NCBI GenBank assembly: GCA_028571685.1
Contig: CM053143.1
Location: 134,388,829-134,452,828 of the forward strand
Length of the DNA stretch: 64,000 nt
Source of the DNA: Heterohyrax brucei
Lineage: Eukaryota; Chordata; Mammalia; Hyracoidea; Procaviidae
Reading direction: 5' to 3'
The notes beneath the pieces were generated by a model. That model did not search any database. It was not told the DNA's origin and saw only the letters and a program-made list of their open reading frames with translations. A program made the position numbers and the translations under genes. Below are positions 22,704 to 34,692 of this stretch, one piece after another (within the stretch, counting starts at the first letter, position 1; every line of letters begins with the position of its first letter).

Positions 22704-22840
22704 ATTAATGAGTTGGACTGATACAGTAGCTTCAACAATGGGCTCAGACAGACAGTGCAGGACCGAGCAAAGCTTTGTTCTGTTACATGTAACAGTTGTC
22801 ATGAGTCAAATTTGACTAGACAGTAAACAACAACAACAAC
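22704..22840 (+). mobile_element. RTE LINE 3' terminus
   Basis: Contains the RTE 3' end: 'cttcaacaatgggctcagac', 'tgcaggaccgagcaaagctt', 'tctgttacat', then a degenerate SINE-like 'catgagtcaaatttgactag' tail and (CAA)n at 22827-22840. It is severely 5'-truncated. Confidence 0.82.
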
Positions 22841-24655
22841 TTTATTATTTTAGTGACTTTGTTCTTAGCTTCTATTATTAGGTAGTCTGGTGGGTTCGGT
22901 TTTATATCTATTTGTTCTTAATGTGAACTCTATTCCTTGTTTTTATTAATTGTGAGAATCTGTGTTTAGAGGCTACTAACCAAATATGATTTTGAAACAC
23001 AAGTAGTGATATTGAAAATTATTTTCTATGGTACATTCCCTTTTCTCTGTTTAGAAACTTCTTAACCACTCTTTACTGGCTTCAGTAAGTATTTTTCTGC
23101 AGAACTTCCTGTAGCCTCTGTGCAAAGATGAATGGAGAACTTCTCACCCTTGAGTAATAACCATCACTACGATATGGAATACTTTAGAGCTAACAAACAA
23201 AATGAAATAAATAAAATCAAACAAACAAACCAGCCAACTAACAAACCAATCAACAAACAAAAAGACAAATGTGTTTGGGACAGAAGATAAGGAGGTGTGA
23301 TTCCGAGAAAAGTGTACTTTATCTTTAATCAACACTATAACTCTGAAAGACAGAGCAAGTTCTAACAGCCTGCACCTGGTTCAGCCTAATCCATCAGAAC
23401 AGAAAATTACATGGGAGTTTGCAGATAAAATCTTAGGTAGTATTAACTTGCCTGAAGTACTCACTTGCTTGGATGCTTGAAGTACATATATCCTTTGCAT
23501 TGGTGGGGACACTCAGAAAACTGCAGGAGAGATAAACAAATGGACACAATCTAAAAATCTGAGAAAGAACTCTACCAGAAGTATCACATCTGTGTATATC
23601 CCTGAAAGTTTTTGAATTCAATGGACACTTGATGGTTTCTTTCTCTCTCTATTTCCTTCCTTCTCTCCTTTCTTTATTTTTTGGTTTGTCATCTGCTTCC
23701 CTTCCTGTGTGCCCACCTTCCTTTCTTTCTCTCTCTTTCCCTAACAATACACTCTGCAATACATAAGTAAGAGATAAAGTTGAAGAGGATAATATTTTCC
23801 AATTTGTTTTCCATTCATGTAACTTATAGCCAAGGTTACTATTTGCTATGGATAATTCTATCAAATAAGAAAGACAGAAAAGGATTAATGAATCAGTTTT
23901 TGCTATGGATTTTTAGCCAAGAGGCTAAGCCAAAGGGCAAGCACTGTCATTATCACTATGTGGTCTGATTATAGTGATTACATAACACAGGAGAAAACTG
24001 TTAAAAGTGAGAAAGTTTCCAGTAAATTTGCAATGTTAATATATCTGTTGACAGAAAGAAACATTTTCTTGTGTGGAGAAGACCCTAAGAAAAGGCAAAA
24101 CCACCAGCCTCATTGACTGATACATTTGATCAAGCTAAATTGCCACAGCCAGAATCATTATTATCATTCCATACTGAAATTAAATGTCAACTACTCACCA
24201 CAGCTTGGGAAGCAATAAATAAGAAGCTTGAGGCTCTGCAGGACACAGAAAGGCATTTGTAGCTTTTCAGAGAGAATATGTATAACAGTGGTCCAAATAC
24301 TAAAACAACTACCCGGGGTACCTTTAACTTTTCACAAGAAAAGGTAATGATAGATCATTTTAAAGTCCACAATGAACAGGGACATCTATAGATACGCAAA
24401 GCTATATAAAAAAGAAAGAAAATTAAAAATATTCCCAATTTTCATTTCATAAAAGTTCCTTTATTTAATATTTAAAAATGAACTTGAAGCCTTCAGTATC
24501 TTTATGAAGTATATTGCAAGTTTTACAAATAGAATTTGTTATTTTATTGTTCATTAATGTCATTTTTCCTTTTTAACTGTTTAGACCTATGGTTTGTGGG
24601 CTTCCTTACACCATTGCTCAACCAAGGGCATGTAAGGAGCAGGCCCCACTTTAAA
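22841..24655. other. Unassigned DNA with A-rich and CT-rich simple tracts
   Basis: No gene or mobile element is recognised. An AAAC-type A-rich stretch lies at about 23197-23265 and a C/T-rich stretch at about 23640-23745. Confidence 0.55.
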
Positions 24656-25083
24656 TTTGTTGTTGATGTTGTTACTAGGTGCTATCAAGTTGGTTCCAAC
24701 TTGTAGCAACTCTATACTTAATAGAACAAAATACTGACCAATCCTGCGCCGTGCCCACGATCACTTTTATGCTTAAGCCATTGTATCTACTGTGTCAATC
24801 CATCTTGTTGAGAATCTTCCTCTTCTTTGCTGACCCTTTACTTTACAAAATGTGAAGTCCTTCTCCAGGGACTGATCCCTCCTGATAACATGTTCAAAGT
24901 ACATGAGACGTAGTTTCACCATTTTTGTTTCCAAGGAGCACTCTGGTTGTACTTCTTCCAGAGCGGATCTGTTTGTTCTTTTGGTGGATTTCTTCTCCAA
25001 CACCACAATTCAAAGGCATTAATTCTTCATCTGTCAGCCTTATTCCTTGTCCACTTTTCACATGCATAAGATATGATTGAAAA
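24656..25083 (-). mobile_element. RTE LINE 3' end, 5'-truncated
   Basis: The left end holds the (GTT)n tail, then the complement of the SINE-like tail and the C-terminal coding part of RTE ORF2. Minus-strand frame 24773-25006 keeps 'RRGRFSTRWIDTVDTMA' and 'LRLMYFEHVIRRDQSLEKD', blocks known from mammalian RTE proteins. The frame is open for only 77 codons and is not functional. Confidence 0.87.
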
Positions 25084-26384
25084 TAAATTTAGAATGTTCT
25101 AACGCCTCTGAGTTTCGTGACAGATTGTGGTGGCCCAGGGAGTGTTAGTTTAGAACGAGGACTGGAATGAAGCAAAGACCAAGTAAGTACAGCATGCTCT
25201 GAACACAGGAGCATCTTTCATTGTTTTTTTTTCACATTAAAAAATTGAATAATGACATTTAAAAAAACTTAAAATAGAAATAATAAAATACCAGAACTCT
25301 TTGTTTTCGGCATGTTACTTTCTCCTGCATCAGCCTTACTCTTTTTACCCTCTCCATCCTTTAATTATCCAGCTTCCTCTGTTTAAAATACACTTTTTAA
25401 TCCTTTCTTTTATTCAAGGATACTTTAAGTTCCGATTAAGTCTTCATTTGTATGTATCCTATCCCATCCCATCCCATCCCATCCCCTCCTATCTTTTCTT
25501 CTTACTTAGACAATTCTGACTTACCCTGGTAATATGCTTCATACATGTTGAGATATATTTTAACATTTGGTTATACACTGTTACTTGTGGCTTTCTAGTT
25601 TTCATTTTCATGGTGTTTTCTCAACAGTATCATGTGCTTTTTAAATCTATATTCATCTATTCATTAACTGATTCATAGATTCATCCAATGTCTACAAATT
25701 GAGGCCTAACTATGTCACAATCAATGTGATAATCATCTCAAAAAAAAGTTAAGTAACAGCTCCCATGGCTTAGTGAACTTAGTCTAGAGAGAAACAGAAA
25801 AATTGCATAAGATTGATGCATAGAAAGGCTGAGTTACACACAAAGTATTATTTGTGCTAAAATGTATCTTGTGAATATTATACAGTATGACTTAATAGTA
25901 GGTTAATATTTTACATTAAATGTGTAGTTATCAATATTTACTATTAATGTTATACCACATTAGTCAAGAATAAGTTTCACAAAACATAGCATGATTCAAA
26001 ACTTGCAAATAACCAAAATCTATTTCCATCATCTAGTCTTCTGAACTCTTCATGTTATTATGTCTTCCATTGGTGAAAATAATCAGAAGTATACAGTATA
26101 TCAACTAGTCACCTGAATCCACAAGGTAATTATCAGTGTTGATTTATACTGTGCTCAGAAATATGCCTCTAATTTTGTTTCTACCACTTGCAAATATATT
26201 TCTGATTTTCCAAGGTTGTCTGATTACTTACAAGGTAAAAGACAGGAATCTGAGGAGACATAAATCCCAAGTCTTCCAAGGGCAGGATCATAGTTGCATT
26301 ACCAGTAATCCCTAATCAGTCCATTTCTCTCCAACTTGAAAAAGGAATGCAAAAAAGTCGTAAGTCTTATGGAAGTTGACTGTC
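25084..26384. other. Unassigned AT-rich DNA
   Basis: No gene is seen. An (ATCCC)n microsatellite lies at 25456-25486. The rest shows no repeat I can name. Confidence 0.55.
25456..25486. repeat. (ATCCC)n microsatellite
   Basis: About five tandem atccc units, imperfect at the ends. Confidence 0.9.
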
Positions 26385-26478
26385 ACTGCTTTCTCCTGTG
26401 GAATATCTGCTGGGTTCAAACTGCCAAATTGTCAGTCAGCAGCCAAGAGCTTTAACCACTATACCACCAGGCCTCCTA
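26385..26478 (-). mobile_element. AfroSINE head-end fragment
   Basis: 'gctgggttcaaactgccaaat' and 'gctttaaccactataccaccagg' are the complement of the tRNA-like head. The tail half is unrecognisable. Confidence 0.7.
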
Positions 26479-26564
26479 ACAAGGTTGTGACAAAATTACT
26501 GATAAGTAGCAAAGGGTGTATTGTAAGAATGTGCTGGCAAACATGCAGTGATCAATTTGCCTAC

Positions 26565-26668
26565 AACCAAAAGCCCAAACCAATGCCTTTGAGTACATTC
26601 TGACTCATGGGGACCCTATAAGACAGAGTAGAACTGCCCCCATAGAGTGTCCAAGGACTCTTATTTGA
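26565..26668 (-). mobile_element. AfroSINE tail-end fragment
   Basis: 'cattctgactcatggggacc' and 'agacagagtagaactgcccc' are the complement of the SINE tail half. The head is missing. With the fragment 90 bp upstream it could be one broken SINE, but the spacing makes that uncertain. Confidence 0.75.
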
Positions 26669-27754
26669 CATGTACCACTCAAAGATAATGAAAGGATACA
26701 TGTATTTATTAACAGTGGTTCTCCATAGCTGGTATTACTAAGAAAATTTTTGGATTTTCTATTAAACTTTGTTTTCTGATTTTTCTTAACAGATAAAGAA
26801 GGATAAAGAGTCTCAGACAACATAGAGCTTTCAACAGATAAATCTATGAGCTAGGTTGCACTACAGGATTTGTGCCTGCAAAAGACAAGATACCGTCCCT
26901 TCTAAAGGCACAGAAGATTTTACATTCAACAGCAAAAGTAAATCCACAGTAAACAAAGTGCAGTATGTAATTAGGCAGAATCTGTAAATTGTTGGGACCA
27001 TAAAAATGTTTCTAAAAGCCAGAAGTTGTTACAATGTCACTGTATTATTGAATATAGTGAATAATAAAATGACTTCATTTTTCTCCTGTTTTCTCTGAAC
27101 TCCCTGTCTTCTGTACTTTTCCCTGTCTTACAAGGCACCATTCTTCTTTGTTTTCTTTTCCTTCTTGTTTTCTTTTTCCTTCTTACTTAAATCTAAATTC
27201 TAGAAGAAAATTAACATGAGAAAACATTATGATTGTTTGGGAAACTGTGCAGCATCAAAGTCTGAATGTATGGGATACAAAGTTGGTTCTGAGCAGCTGA
27301 CATGTTTGATTTTCATTACCAGCTTACAATAACTACAGATTCCCCCCCAAAACTATGCAATTCAGGAGTTAATTAAAAAAAACAAAAATCCGGTCTGCTT
27401 TTTTTCTTTTTCTCTGTTTCTATTCTAATTGTTGTGATCTTTTAAGACTGATTATATTAGATGTTATTTTTTATCCATTTTCATTTCACTGCATGGATTG
27501 AGTAATCTGTCTCACATTGAATACATAAAACACAATAAAACAGTGTGAGAGCAAATGTGCAGTACTCCCTTCCATCTTTTCCTGAAACACTGAGTATAAA
27601 ACAGAATTCTAAGGGATTTTGGGAAGGAATTATGTAATTTTACATGAGGTTTCTAGAAATAGCCATCAGTCAGGAAATATAGACAATGGTATTATTGTAT
27701 AGTCATTCTGGCAGTTATAAAGAGAGAATTAGAATATGGCATAAGAGTGTATAA
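26669..27754. other. Unassigned AT-rich DNA
   Basis: No recognisable gene or repeat apart from short C/T-rich runs near 27140-27190. Confidence 0.55.
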
Positions 27755-27905
27755 AATTGTAGCTGCTGGTGCCAAATAGCTGAGGTCAAATCCGTCCACA
27801 GTCATTTGAATTTTGGCAAGTGACTTAACCTCTCTCTGAGCTTCGTTTTCCTCATTTAATCATTTAATAGTGAAATGATAATAATAGAACTGCACAAATT
27901 AATGT
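27755..27905 (-). mobile_element. MIR SINE
   Basis: 'gaggtcaaatccgt', 'gcaagtgacttaacctctct' and 'ttcctcatttaat..gaaatgataataatag' match the MIR reverse-complement pattern in the usual order. This is an old mammalian repeat. Confidence 0.7.
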
Positions 27906-27939
27906 CTGTAAAGAAGTTAAAATGATTCTTTCCACAGTG

Positions 27940-29580
27940 CAAAACCCTAAAAAAAGAATACTTAATTATAATTATGCACACATGAACCTAGCCAGATGGA
28001 CTACACAGGAATCAAATCAGCTACATCTGTGGAATGAGACAACGGAAAAGTTGAGTATCATCAGTCAGAACAAGGCCAGGCACCTACTGCGGAACAGACC
28101 GTTGACTGCTCCTATGCAAGTTCAGGTTGAAGCTGAAGAAAATAAAACCAAGCCCATGAAGTGCAACCTTGATTATATTCCTTCTAAATTTAGAAACTAT
28201 CTCAAGAGCAGATTAGACACATTGAAAACTAATAACCAAAGGCCAAATAAGTTGTGGCATGACATCAAGGTCATCATACTGAAGAAAGTAAGAGATCATT
28301 GAAAAGACAAGAAAGGAAAAAAAGGATAAAAATGCATATCAGGAGGAACTTTGAAACTTACTATTGAATCTAAAATAGCTAATGTGAATGGAAGAAATGA
28401 AGACGTAAAGGAGCTGAACAGAAGATTTCAAAGGGCAGCTAGAGGCGACAGAAAAGTACTACAATAAAATATGCAAACAAAAACAGAAGAACACACTCAG
28501 TATTTCTCAAGTCGCAAGAACTGATGAGAAAACATCAGTTTGATTTGTGATTGTCGCTAAATCACTATGGGGAAAACATGGAATGAAGCAGGAAAAAACA
28601 GAATAAGGTAGGAGGAATACAAACAGTCTTTGTACCAGTAATAATCTGTTAACATTTAACCACTTCAAGAGGTACTGTATAATCAAGAGCTAATTGTACT
28701 GAAGAAAGAAATCCAAGCTGCACTGAGGCATTGGCAAAAAAAAAAAAAAAAGCTGTATGAACTGGCAGACTATCAACTGAAACATTGTAACAAATGGGTG
28801 CAATGCTGGAGATGCTCACTCATCTACACCAAAACATTTGGAAGACAGTTACCTGACCAACTGAAAAAATTTTGTATTTTTGCCCATCCCCCTGCCAAAG
28901 TTATACAACGGAATTTGGAAATTATCACAGAATAGCATTATAATATATGCAACTAAAATTTTGGTGAAGACAATTCAGAAATGATTGTGGCAGTATAGCT
29001 AGGGAATGGCCAGAAATTTAAGTTAAGCTGTATTCGTAAGAGAACAGAAAAAGTGTACAATTGCTAATGTCAAAACTCTCTTGGCTGAAAGCAGAGAATA
29101 CCAGAAAAATGTCTACCTAGGTTCATTAACTACAAAAAAGTGTTTGATTTTGTGGATGCTAACAAATTATGGGTAGCATTGAGAAGAATGTGAATAAAGG
29201 AACGCATGATTACATTCATGTAGAACCTGAATATAGGCCAAGAGACAGCCATTAACACAAAACCAGGAGATGTTACATGGCTTAAAATTGGTTAAGTGTA
29301 TGTCAGGGTCATATCCTTTTACTATACTTACTCAATCTGTGTTGTGAGCAAATAATCTGATAAATTGGAATTTGTGAAGAAGAATATAGCTTCAGGATTG
29401 GAAAAATACTCATTAGCAACCTTCAACATGCAGTTGACATGCAAATGATAAATACTTGAAGCATTTATTGATGAAGAACAATGACTATAGTCTTCAGCAT
29501 GGATTACAACTCAGTGTAAAGAAAACAAAATTCATCACAAGTGGACCAATAAACAACATAATGAACTGGAATTTCTTTAT
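27940..29580 (+). pseudogene. RTE LINE ORF2 pseudogene, 3'-deleted
   Basis: RTE ORF2 encodes endonuclease and reverse transcriptase. This copy starts past the endonuclease. Frame 27922-28302 holds the linker region, with 'YIPSKFRNYLKSRLDTLKTN' followed by a Trp block. Reverse-transcriptase segments follow, full of stops and frameshifts, with 'CLGSLTTKKCLILWMLTNYG'-like and 'LNQCVVSK' remnants. The catalytic YADD position at 29427-29438 now reads HAVD. An A-run (about 28737-28752) interrupts it. The match stops near 29580, so the usual 3' tail is missing although RTE copies normally keep it. Confidence 0.85.
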
Positions 29581-29608
29581 AAGGGGAATGTGAAAAGAAT
29601 AAGCTAAA

Positions 29609-29786
29609 TTAAAAAACAAAATGTTATTAGTTCATTCTAACTCATAATGATCATATGCCAGCCAAGTGCCATCGAGTCGGATCCGAACTGCCCCCTAGGA
29701 TTTTCCAAGGAGTGACCTCTGGATTCAAACCACTGATCTTTTGGTTAAGCAGCTGTAACTTTTAACCACTGCACCACCAAGCCCCT
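29609..29786 (-). mobile_element. AfroSINE with an internal SINE-tail segment
   Basis: The left part (29609-29656) and the right part (from gaactgcccc at 29685 to 'ccactgcaccaccaagcccc') read as one minus-strand SINE. Between them 29657-29684 is a second copy of the SINE tail, 'gccagccaagtgccatcgag' plus 'tcggatcc', replacing about 10-20 bp of the expected body. Confidence 0.75.
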
Positions 29787-31367
29787 TTCAACCTTAGTGT
29801 TCTCTTACACAGTGGATGGCATTTATAGCCAAGTGTCTCAGTAGCAAGGGCTTTTAACTGTGCTTTCCACTGCAATAACAGAATGCCACAAATACATCAA
29901 AGAGAAAAGCTATTTAGTTCTCATATTTGGAGTAGCGATTTAACGACGTTGCAAGTAACAGAGCTATTACTAATTGTTTTTGTAACATTCACCTATCATT
30001 TGCCCTGGCTGCAGCATGCCTTTGTTTTTGTTTATATTTGTTACCTCATAGATGAAAGAAGGCTGCCATGACCCCTACAGCCCTCTGTGCTGATACAGTC
30101 TTATCATCTTAGATATTCCCTAGCAAACCTTTTATATCTCATCCTTCAGAAACAAATTAAGAGTGAGGCTGGGAAAGTGAATAAGTGTCTGACAGGCAAT
30201 AGGAAATAATGGCTTTTGAGGCCATGTGCTTGCTTCCCACGGATGCCTTCAAAATCACTGCCTCTAAAGAAGCAATGGGTATCGTCATGTTATGCTTAGT
30301 TGCTTAGTTACCGTCAAGTCTGCTCACAGAGTCCTTCATTATTACAACTTGTGGCTTGATTGTTTCCTGAGTCTTTTCAGCTTGAGAAACACTATGGCTT
30401 TTAGCATTTGTTTATTGTCTGGTTTGTCAGAGCACAGACAGGAGGAAGCAGTGAGTGTTCTCTACCCTGTTTGATGTACAGGCTGAAGATAAAAACAAAA
30501 CAAAAAAAATATGTATTTTCCTCTGTTTGGCTATGATCATTATTGTCACATATGAATCTTATTTAACAAATAGTCATTTTCTTGGTTCCCACTTAAGTCC
30601 AAAGATCACAAAACTCCATAAAGGTGTAAGCAGGAGACAACTCAGCCCCTTGTCTAGCGAAAGGAGAACAGAGTTAGACTTAACATGTGAAAACTCATTT
30701 TTGGTTTTACCACCTATTTGTAGGGTGTCAATAATTATCACTCAAGTGTTCTGCAACCCGGTTTCCCTTGTGAGAGTGAGATAATGATAACAGCAGTTTA
30801 TGTGAGAGTTTAGTTCCAAAGAATAATGAGATGTTACCGGTGAAAAACTTTGCACTGCTGGAAGAAGTATTCCAGGGTTGTTTATCTCTTATTATTAATA
30901 TTATTATTCGCTCATTCTGTGTAGCATGTGTGATAAAATTATTGCAACCCAAGAGTGAATCCCAAAGTGAGTTGTTATGGTTGCCTCATCTCTTAAAACA
31001 TGCACCTGGGCTGTAGATACCTCCCAGGGGGAAACAACGTGCTAGTTATCAGAGTGGTTACTGAAGTACGGTTCTGAATTGTAAACTGACAAAGAGTGCT
31101 TATTTCTTTCTCAAAACTGGCAGTCACAAGTGCTGATGGAAAAAAAAGTTCCATCTGCCCATAAATGCCTCATATTTGCATGATATGTTACCTTTGAAAA
31201 AATTCCTCAGGAGTTTATATTAGATGAATTAAGGAAAAAAACTGGAGACAGAATAAACAAGCATAGAAATAGCATGCTTTATGAGTGTTCTCAGAAATAC
31301 TAAAACACTTGCATTAATCATGGTGCTTCAGCAATCACTCATATGGCATATAATGTCTACTCTTAGC
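29787..31367. other. Unassigned DNA
   Basis: No gene or clear mobile element. A possible SINE/RTE tail scrap lies at about 30296-30340 but is too degraded to call. Confidence 0.5.
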
Positions 31368-31523
31368 AGTGTCCTGGTAATGTAGTAGTTAAGAGCCAGT
31401 GGCCAACGAAAAGGTTGGCAGTTTGAACTCAGGAGGCTTTCCTCAGACACTCTATGGCTCAGTTCTACTCTGACTTACAGGATCACTATGAGTTGGGACT
31501 GACTTGACGGCTGTGGGTTTTTG
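31368..31523 (+). mobile_element. AfroSINE, full length
   Basis: 'gtcctggtaatgtagtagttaag' head, 'ggttggcagtttgaactc' B-box region and 'gactgacttgacggctgtgg' tail. Confidence 0.88.
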
Positions 31524-31529
31524 GCGGAG

Positions 31530-31565
31530 TGGATTGTTTTGTGACACTGGATTGTTTTGTGACAC
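31530..31565. repeat. 18-bp perfect tandem duplication
   Basis: tggattgttttgtgacac occurs twice in direct succession (31530-31547 and 31548-31565), at the junction between the SINE and the L1 3' end. Confidence 0.9.
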
Positions 31566-32738
31566 ATGTCAACACTCTCCTCTTTTTAATTTTGCATTCC
31601 CCATCACCAGCTTTCCTGTCCCCTCCTGTCTTGTCCTTGTCCCTGAATCATTGTGCCTATTTAGTCTTGATTTATTTTCTGACCTATCTACCCTTTTGGC
31701 TAAAGGACGAGCCTCAGAAGTGACTTGAGTGCTGAGATATAAGGGCATCCAGGGGCCATATTGTTGGGATTTCTCCAGTCTCCGTCAGACCAGTAAATCT
31801 AGTCTTCTCTGTGAGTTCGAATTTTGTTCTACATTTTTCTCCAACTTTATCTGAAAACGTGTATTGTAATTGTGATGCCTGTCAGAGCAGTCATTGGTGG
31901 TAACTGGTCATTGTCTAGGTATGTTGGACTCAGTCTAGTGCAAACTGTGATACTTGTAATCTATTAGTCTTTCAACACATCTTTCCCTTGTGTCTTTAGT
32001 TTTCTTCTGCTGGGTTGGGACCCATAGAATATCTCAGATGTCTGCTTGTACGCTTTTGAGACCCCAGATGCTACTCATCGAAGTAGAATGTTCAATATTT
32101 TCTTTATAAACTATATTACACCAATTGAGCTAGATGCTCCCTTAGACTGTGGTCCCTAGCCCTCAGCCCAGTAGTTTGTTCTCTCAGGGAGTTTGGATGC
32201 ATCTACGGAGTATTCATGGCCTTGCCTTAGAAATGTGGTGCTCATCTTCTTGGTATTACTTACTGTCTTACCCTTATCAAAGTTACTACTAGTCTATTGC
32301 CTAGTTAGTGTTTTTCCCTTCCCGCCCTTCACCTCCTTTGTAACCACCAATGATTGCTAATTTTTGTGTGTAGACCTTTTTATGAGTTTTTACAATGCTG
32401 GCCTCATACAATATTTGTCCATTTGTGATTGACTTATTTCATTCAGAATAATACCCACCAGATCGTTCATGTTGTGAGATGCTTCTCAGATCCATCATTG
32501 TTCTTTATTGTTACATAGTACCCTACTGTGGTTATATACTATAGTTCATCTAATCTGCTGATGGACGTTTAGGTTGTTTCCATCTTTTTGCTATTACGAA
32601 TAATGCTACAGTGAAAACATGTTTGCATAAATCTATTCATGTCACTGCTGTTAGATCTCTATGGTTTATATCTAAAAGTGAGATTGCTAGATCCTTGGGT
32701 ATTTCTATTTCTAGAATTTTCCATAGTGGTAGCATCAT
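31566..32738 (-). mobile_element. L1 3' UTR and ORF2 end
   Basis: Minus-strand L1. From left to right it shows the 3' UTR ('ccccatcaccagctttcctg', 'tctccagtctccgtcagacc', 'gagaccccagatgctactca') and then the ORF2 end ('tctgctgatggacgtttagg', 'ctattacgaataatgctac'). It is a different, older subfamily than the 2.9-9.8 kb L1. Confidence 0.85.
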
Positions 32739-33005
32739 AATGCCTTTCAGATTCATCCCTGCTATGATTCATAGATTCCTCATTGTTCTATGTCACTACA
32801 TAGTATTCCATTGTGTGCATGTACCATCATTTGCTTATCCCTTCATATCTTATGGGAACCTATATTGTTTCTACTTTTTTGTTATGGTGAACAGTGCTGC
32901 AATAAACATAGGTGTGCATGTGTCTGTTTGATGGTTTTTATATCTCTAGGAATAGGATTGTTGAAGTATAATACATTTCTATTTTTAGTATTTTAAGAAA
33001 GATAT
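32739..33005 (-). mobile_element. Second copy of the L1 ORF2-end segment
   Basis: It repeats the ORF2-end blocks of the preceding 270 bp ('tagtattccattgtgtgcat', 'gtgctgcaataaacatagg', 'ctctaggaataggattg') in the same orientation. Either a tandem duplication or an older L1 into which the first one inserted. Confidence 0.75.
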
Positions 33006-33137
33006 CATTTTTAAGGCAGACACCATAGACCTCAAGGTGAAAGGATATAAAGTGGGGAAGAAGCAAGTTACTCACTGACCATACATCTCTATGTGAAAGA
33101 ACAGGGCAAAGGAGAGAAAATATACCAGATAAAACTA

Positions 33138-33345
33138 AAATGTATTAAGCACCAACCAAATTCCAGGATCTACACATTTCATTTCATTTCATTATTTCAT
33201 AGCAATATATTGTAGTCTTCATTATCACGACTTCACAGATACATAGGTAAGATAACAGAGTTTTAGCAAAGTTAAAATTACTGACTAAAGCCACACTACC
33301 CAGATTTTAACCTCCATCTCTGTTACAGATTGCATTGTTTCTTCT
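33138..33345 (+). mobile_element. MIR SINE
   Basis: The MIR order is readable: 'gtattaagcaccaaccaaattcc', a 'catttcatttc..tcattatcacgacttcacagat' core, 'aagataacagagttttagcaaagtta' and 'gccacactacccagattttaac'. Highly diverged. Confidence 0.65.
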
Positions 33346-33455
33346 TAAACTACATGCTGAAATTCTGACAGTTGTAAATAAGACACTGTTTGCAAAAAGG
33401 TTTTTTGTTATATTAATGAGGCCGTGCCAGTGTAATCACATAATCACTTCTATGT

Positions 33456-33652
33456 TTCCCTGGGTGACGGTTACGCTCTCAACTACTAACTAAAAGGTTG
33501 GCAGTTGGAACTGATCCAGTGTCACCTTGGAAGACATTCCTGGCAATGTGCTTCTGAAAAGTGACAACTTTGAAAACTCTGTGGAGTAGTTTTCCTCTGC
33601 ATATAAGGGATTGTCATGTGTCGGAACTGACCCAAAAGCGCCTAACAGCAGC
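33456..33652 (+). mobile_element. AfroSINE, longer variant
   Basis: tRNA-like head 'ccctgggtgacggtta', B-box region 'ggttggcagttggaactg', an extra middle block around 33550-33580, and the 'gtcggaactgacccaaaagcg' tail ending near an RTE-like 'cctaacagcagc'. Confidence 0.8.
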
Positions 33653-33847
33653 TATAATGTCTGAGTTATAAAAAAATCAGTATAAACACTAACACACACA
33701 CAGGAGAAAACAAAAGATGCGTGAGAATACAAGCAAAGCAAGACCAAAATCATTGGCAGATACCAGAAGCTAAGCAAGAGGCTCACAAAAGGTATCTGTG
33801 TCATTGTGACCTTGATTTATTATGTTATACACCTTAACTGTGAGAAG

Positions 33848-34003
33848 GTACCCTGGTAAGACAGTGGTTAAGAGCTTGTCTTCTAACTGAAAGGAAGGCA
33901 GTTTGAATCCACCAGTTATTCCTTGGAAACCCTAAGGGACAGTTCTGCTTTGTCCTGTAGGGTAGCAACAAGTAGAAATAGCTCAAAGGTAATGGGTTTG
34001 TTT
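33848..34003 (+). mobile_element. AfroSINE
   Basis: 'accctggtaagacagtggttaag', 'ggcagtttgaatccacc' and 'ggacagttctgctttgtcctg' are in order. The tail has diverged. Confidence 0.87.
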
Positions 34004-34504
34004 ATACGAGAAAATATTTTTCTGTTTTTTAAAATCCACCCACTCGTATTATTACTTCAGCACTAGGTAACTAAGACAGTCTCCATGGATCTGAAGTCTC
34101 CTCTGTTGTCAAGAATTCACCCTGAGTTCAAAGATCATTCTTGCACTTTCAGTAATAATAATTTCCAAGTGATATCATAGTCTGGTCCTATTCTTATTTG
34201 AGGGAGAAATAAATAACGTAATACTAATCTTATACTAAGGAAAGTCATAGGATTTATTTCTTTTAATTAAGGTGAACTCTTCCTTTATGCTATGAAAAAT
34301 AAAGACCCAGATACGCTGTCACTGTTGTTGTCAAACAAGCAGTGTGAAGGTAAACATATCAGAGCTGTAATTTAAATAGTTACACTCTTCTCACAGTCCA
34401 ACTGTAATTCTAGCTACTTAGGTATATGGCTGTGTCTACCAAAAGATTGTGATCTGCTCACTTCAGGAACTTTGCTTTTACCATTGTTATTATTATATCT
34501 TCAT

Positions 34505-34692
34505 CTAATCTGCGGCTTAGGAGTTAAGTGTTACAGCTGCTATCTGAGAAGTCGGCAGTTCAGATTCAGCAAGCACTCACTGAAAACTCCACAGTGCCTT
34601 TCTACTCTGCGTTATAGGGATACTAGGAGTCTCAACAGCACTTGGCTTTGGCAGGAGCCAGAACTGACTGGATGACAGAGAGTTTTCTTTTT
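34505..34692 (+). mobile_element. AfroSINE with an internal tail duplication
   Basis: The head and body are normal. The tail motif appears twice: 'ctcaacagcacttggctttgg' near 34632-34652, then 'cagaactgactggatgacag' near 34660-34680. This looks like a second SINE-tail piece inside the SINE. Confidence 0.75.

Noticed and set aside
27922-28302. A 126-codon open frame as a possible host gene
   Set aside because: Its content and the next 1.3 kb follow the RTE ORF2 order, and stops and frameshifts follow. It is a LINE relic.
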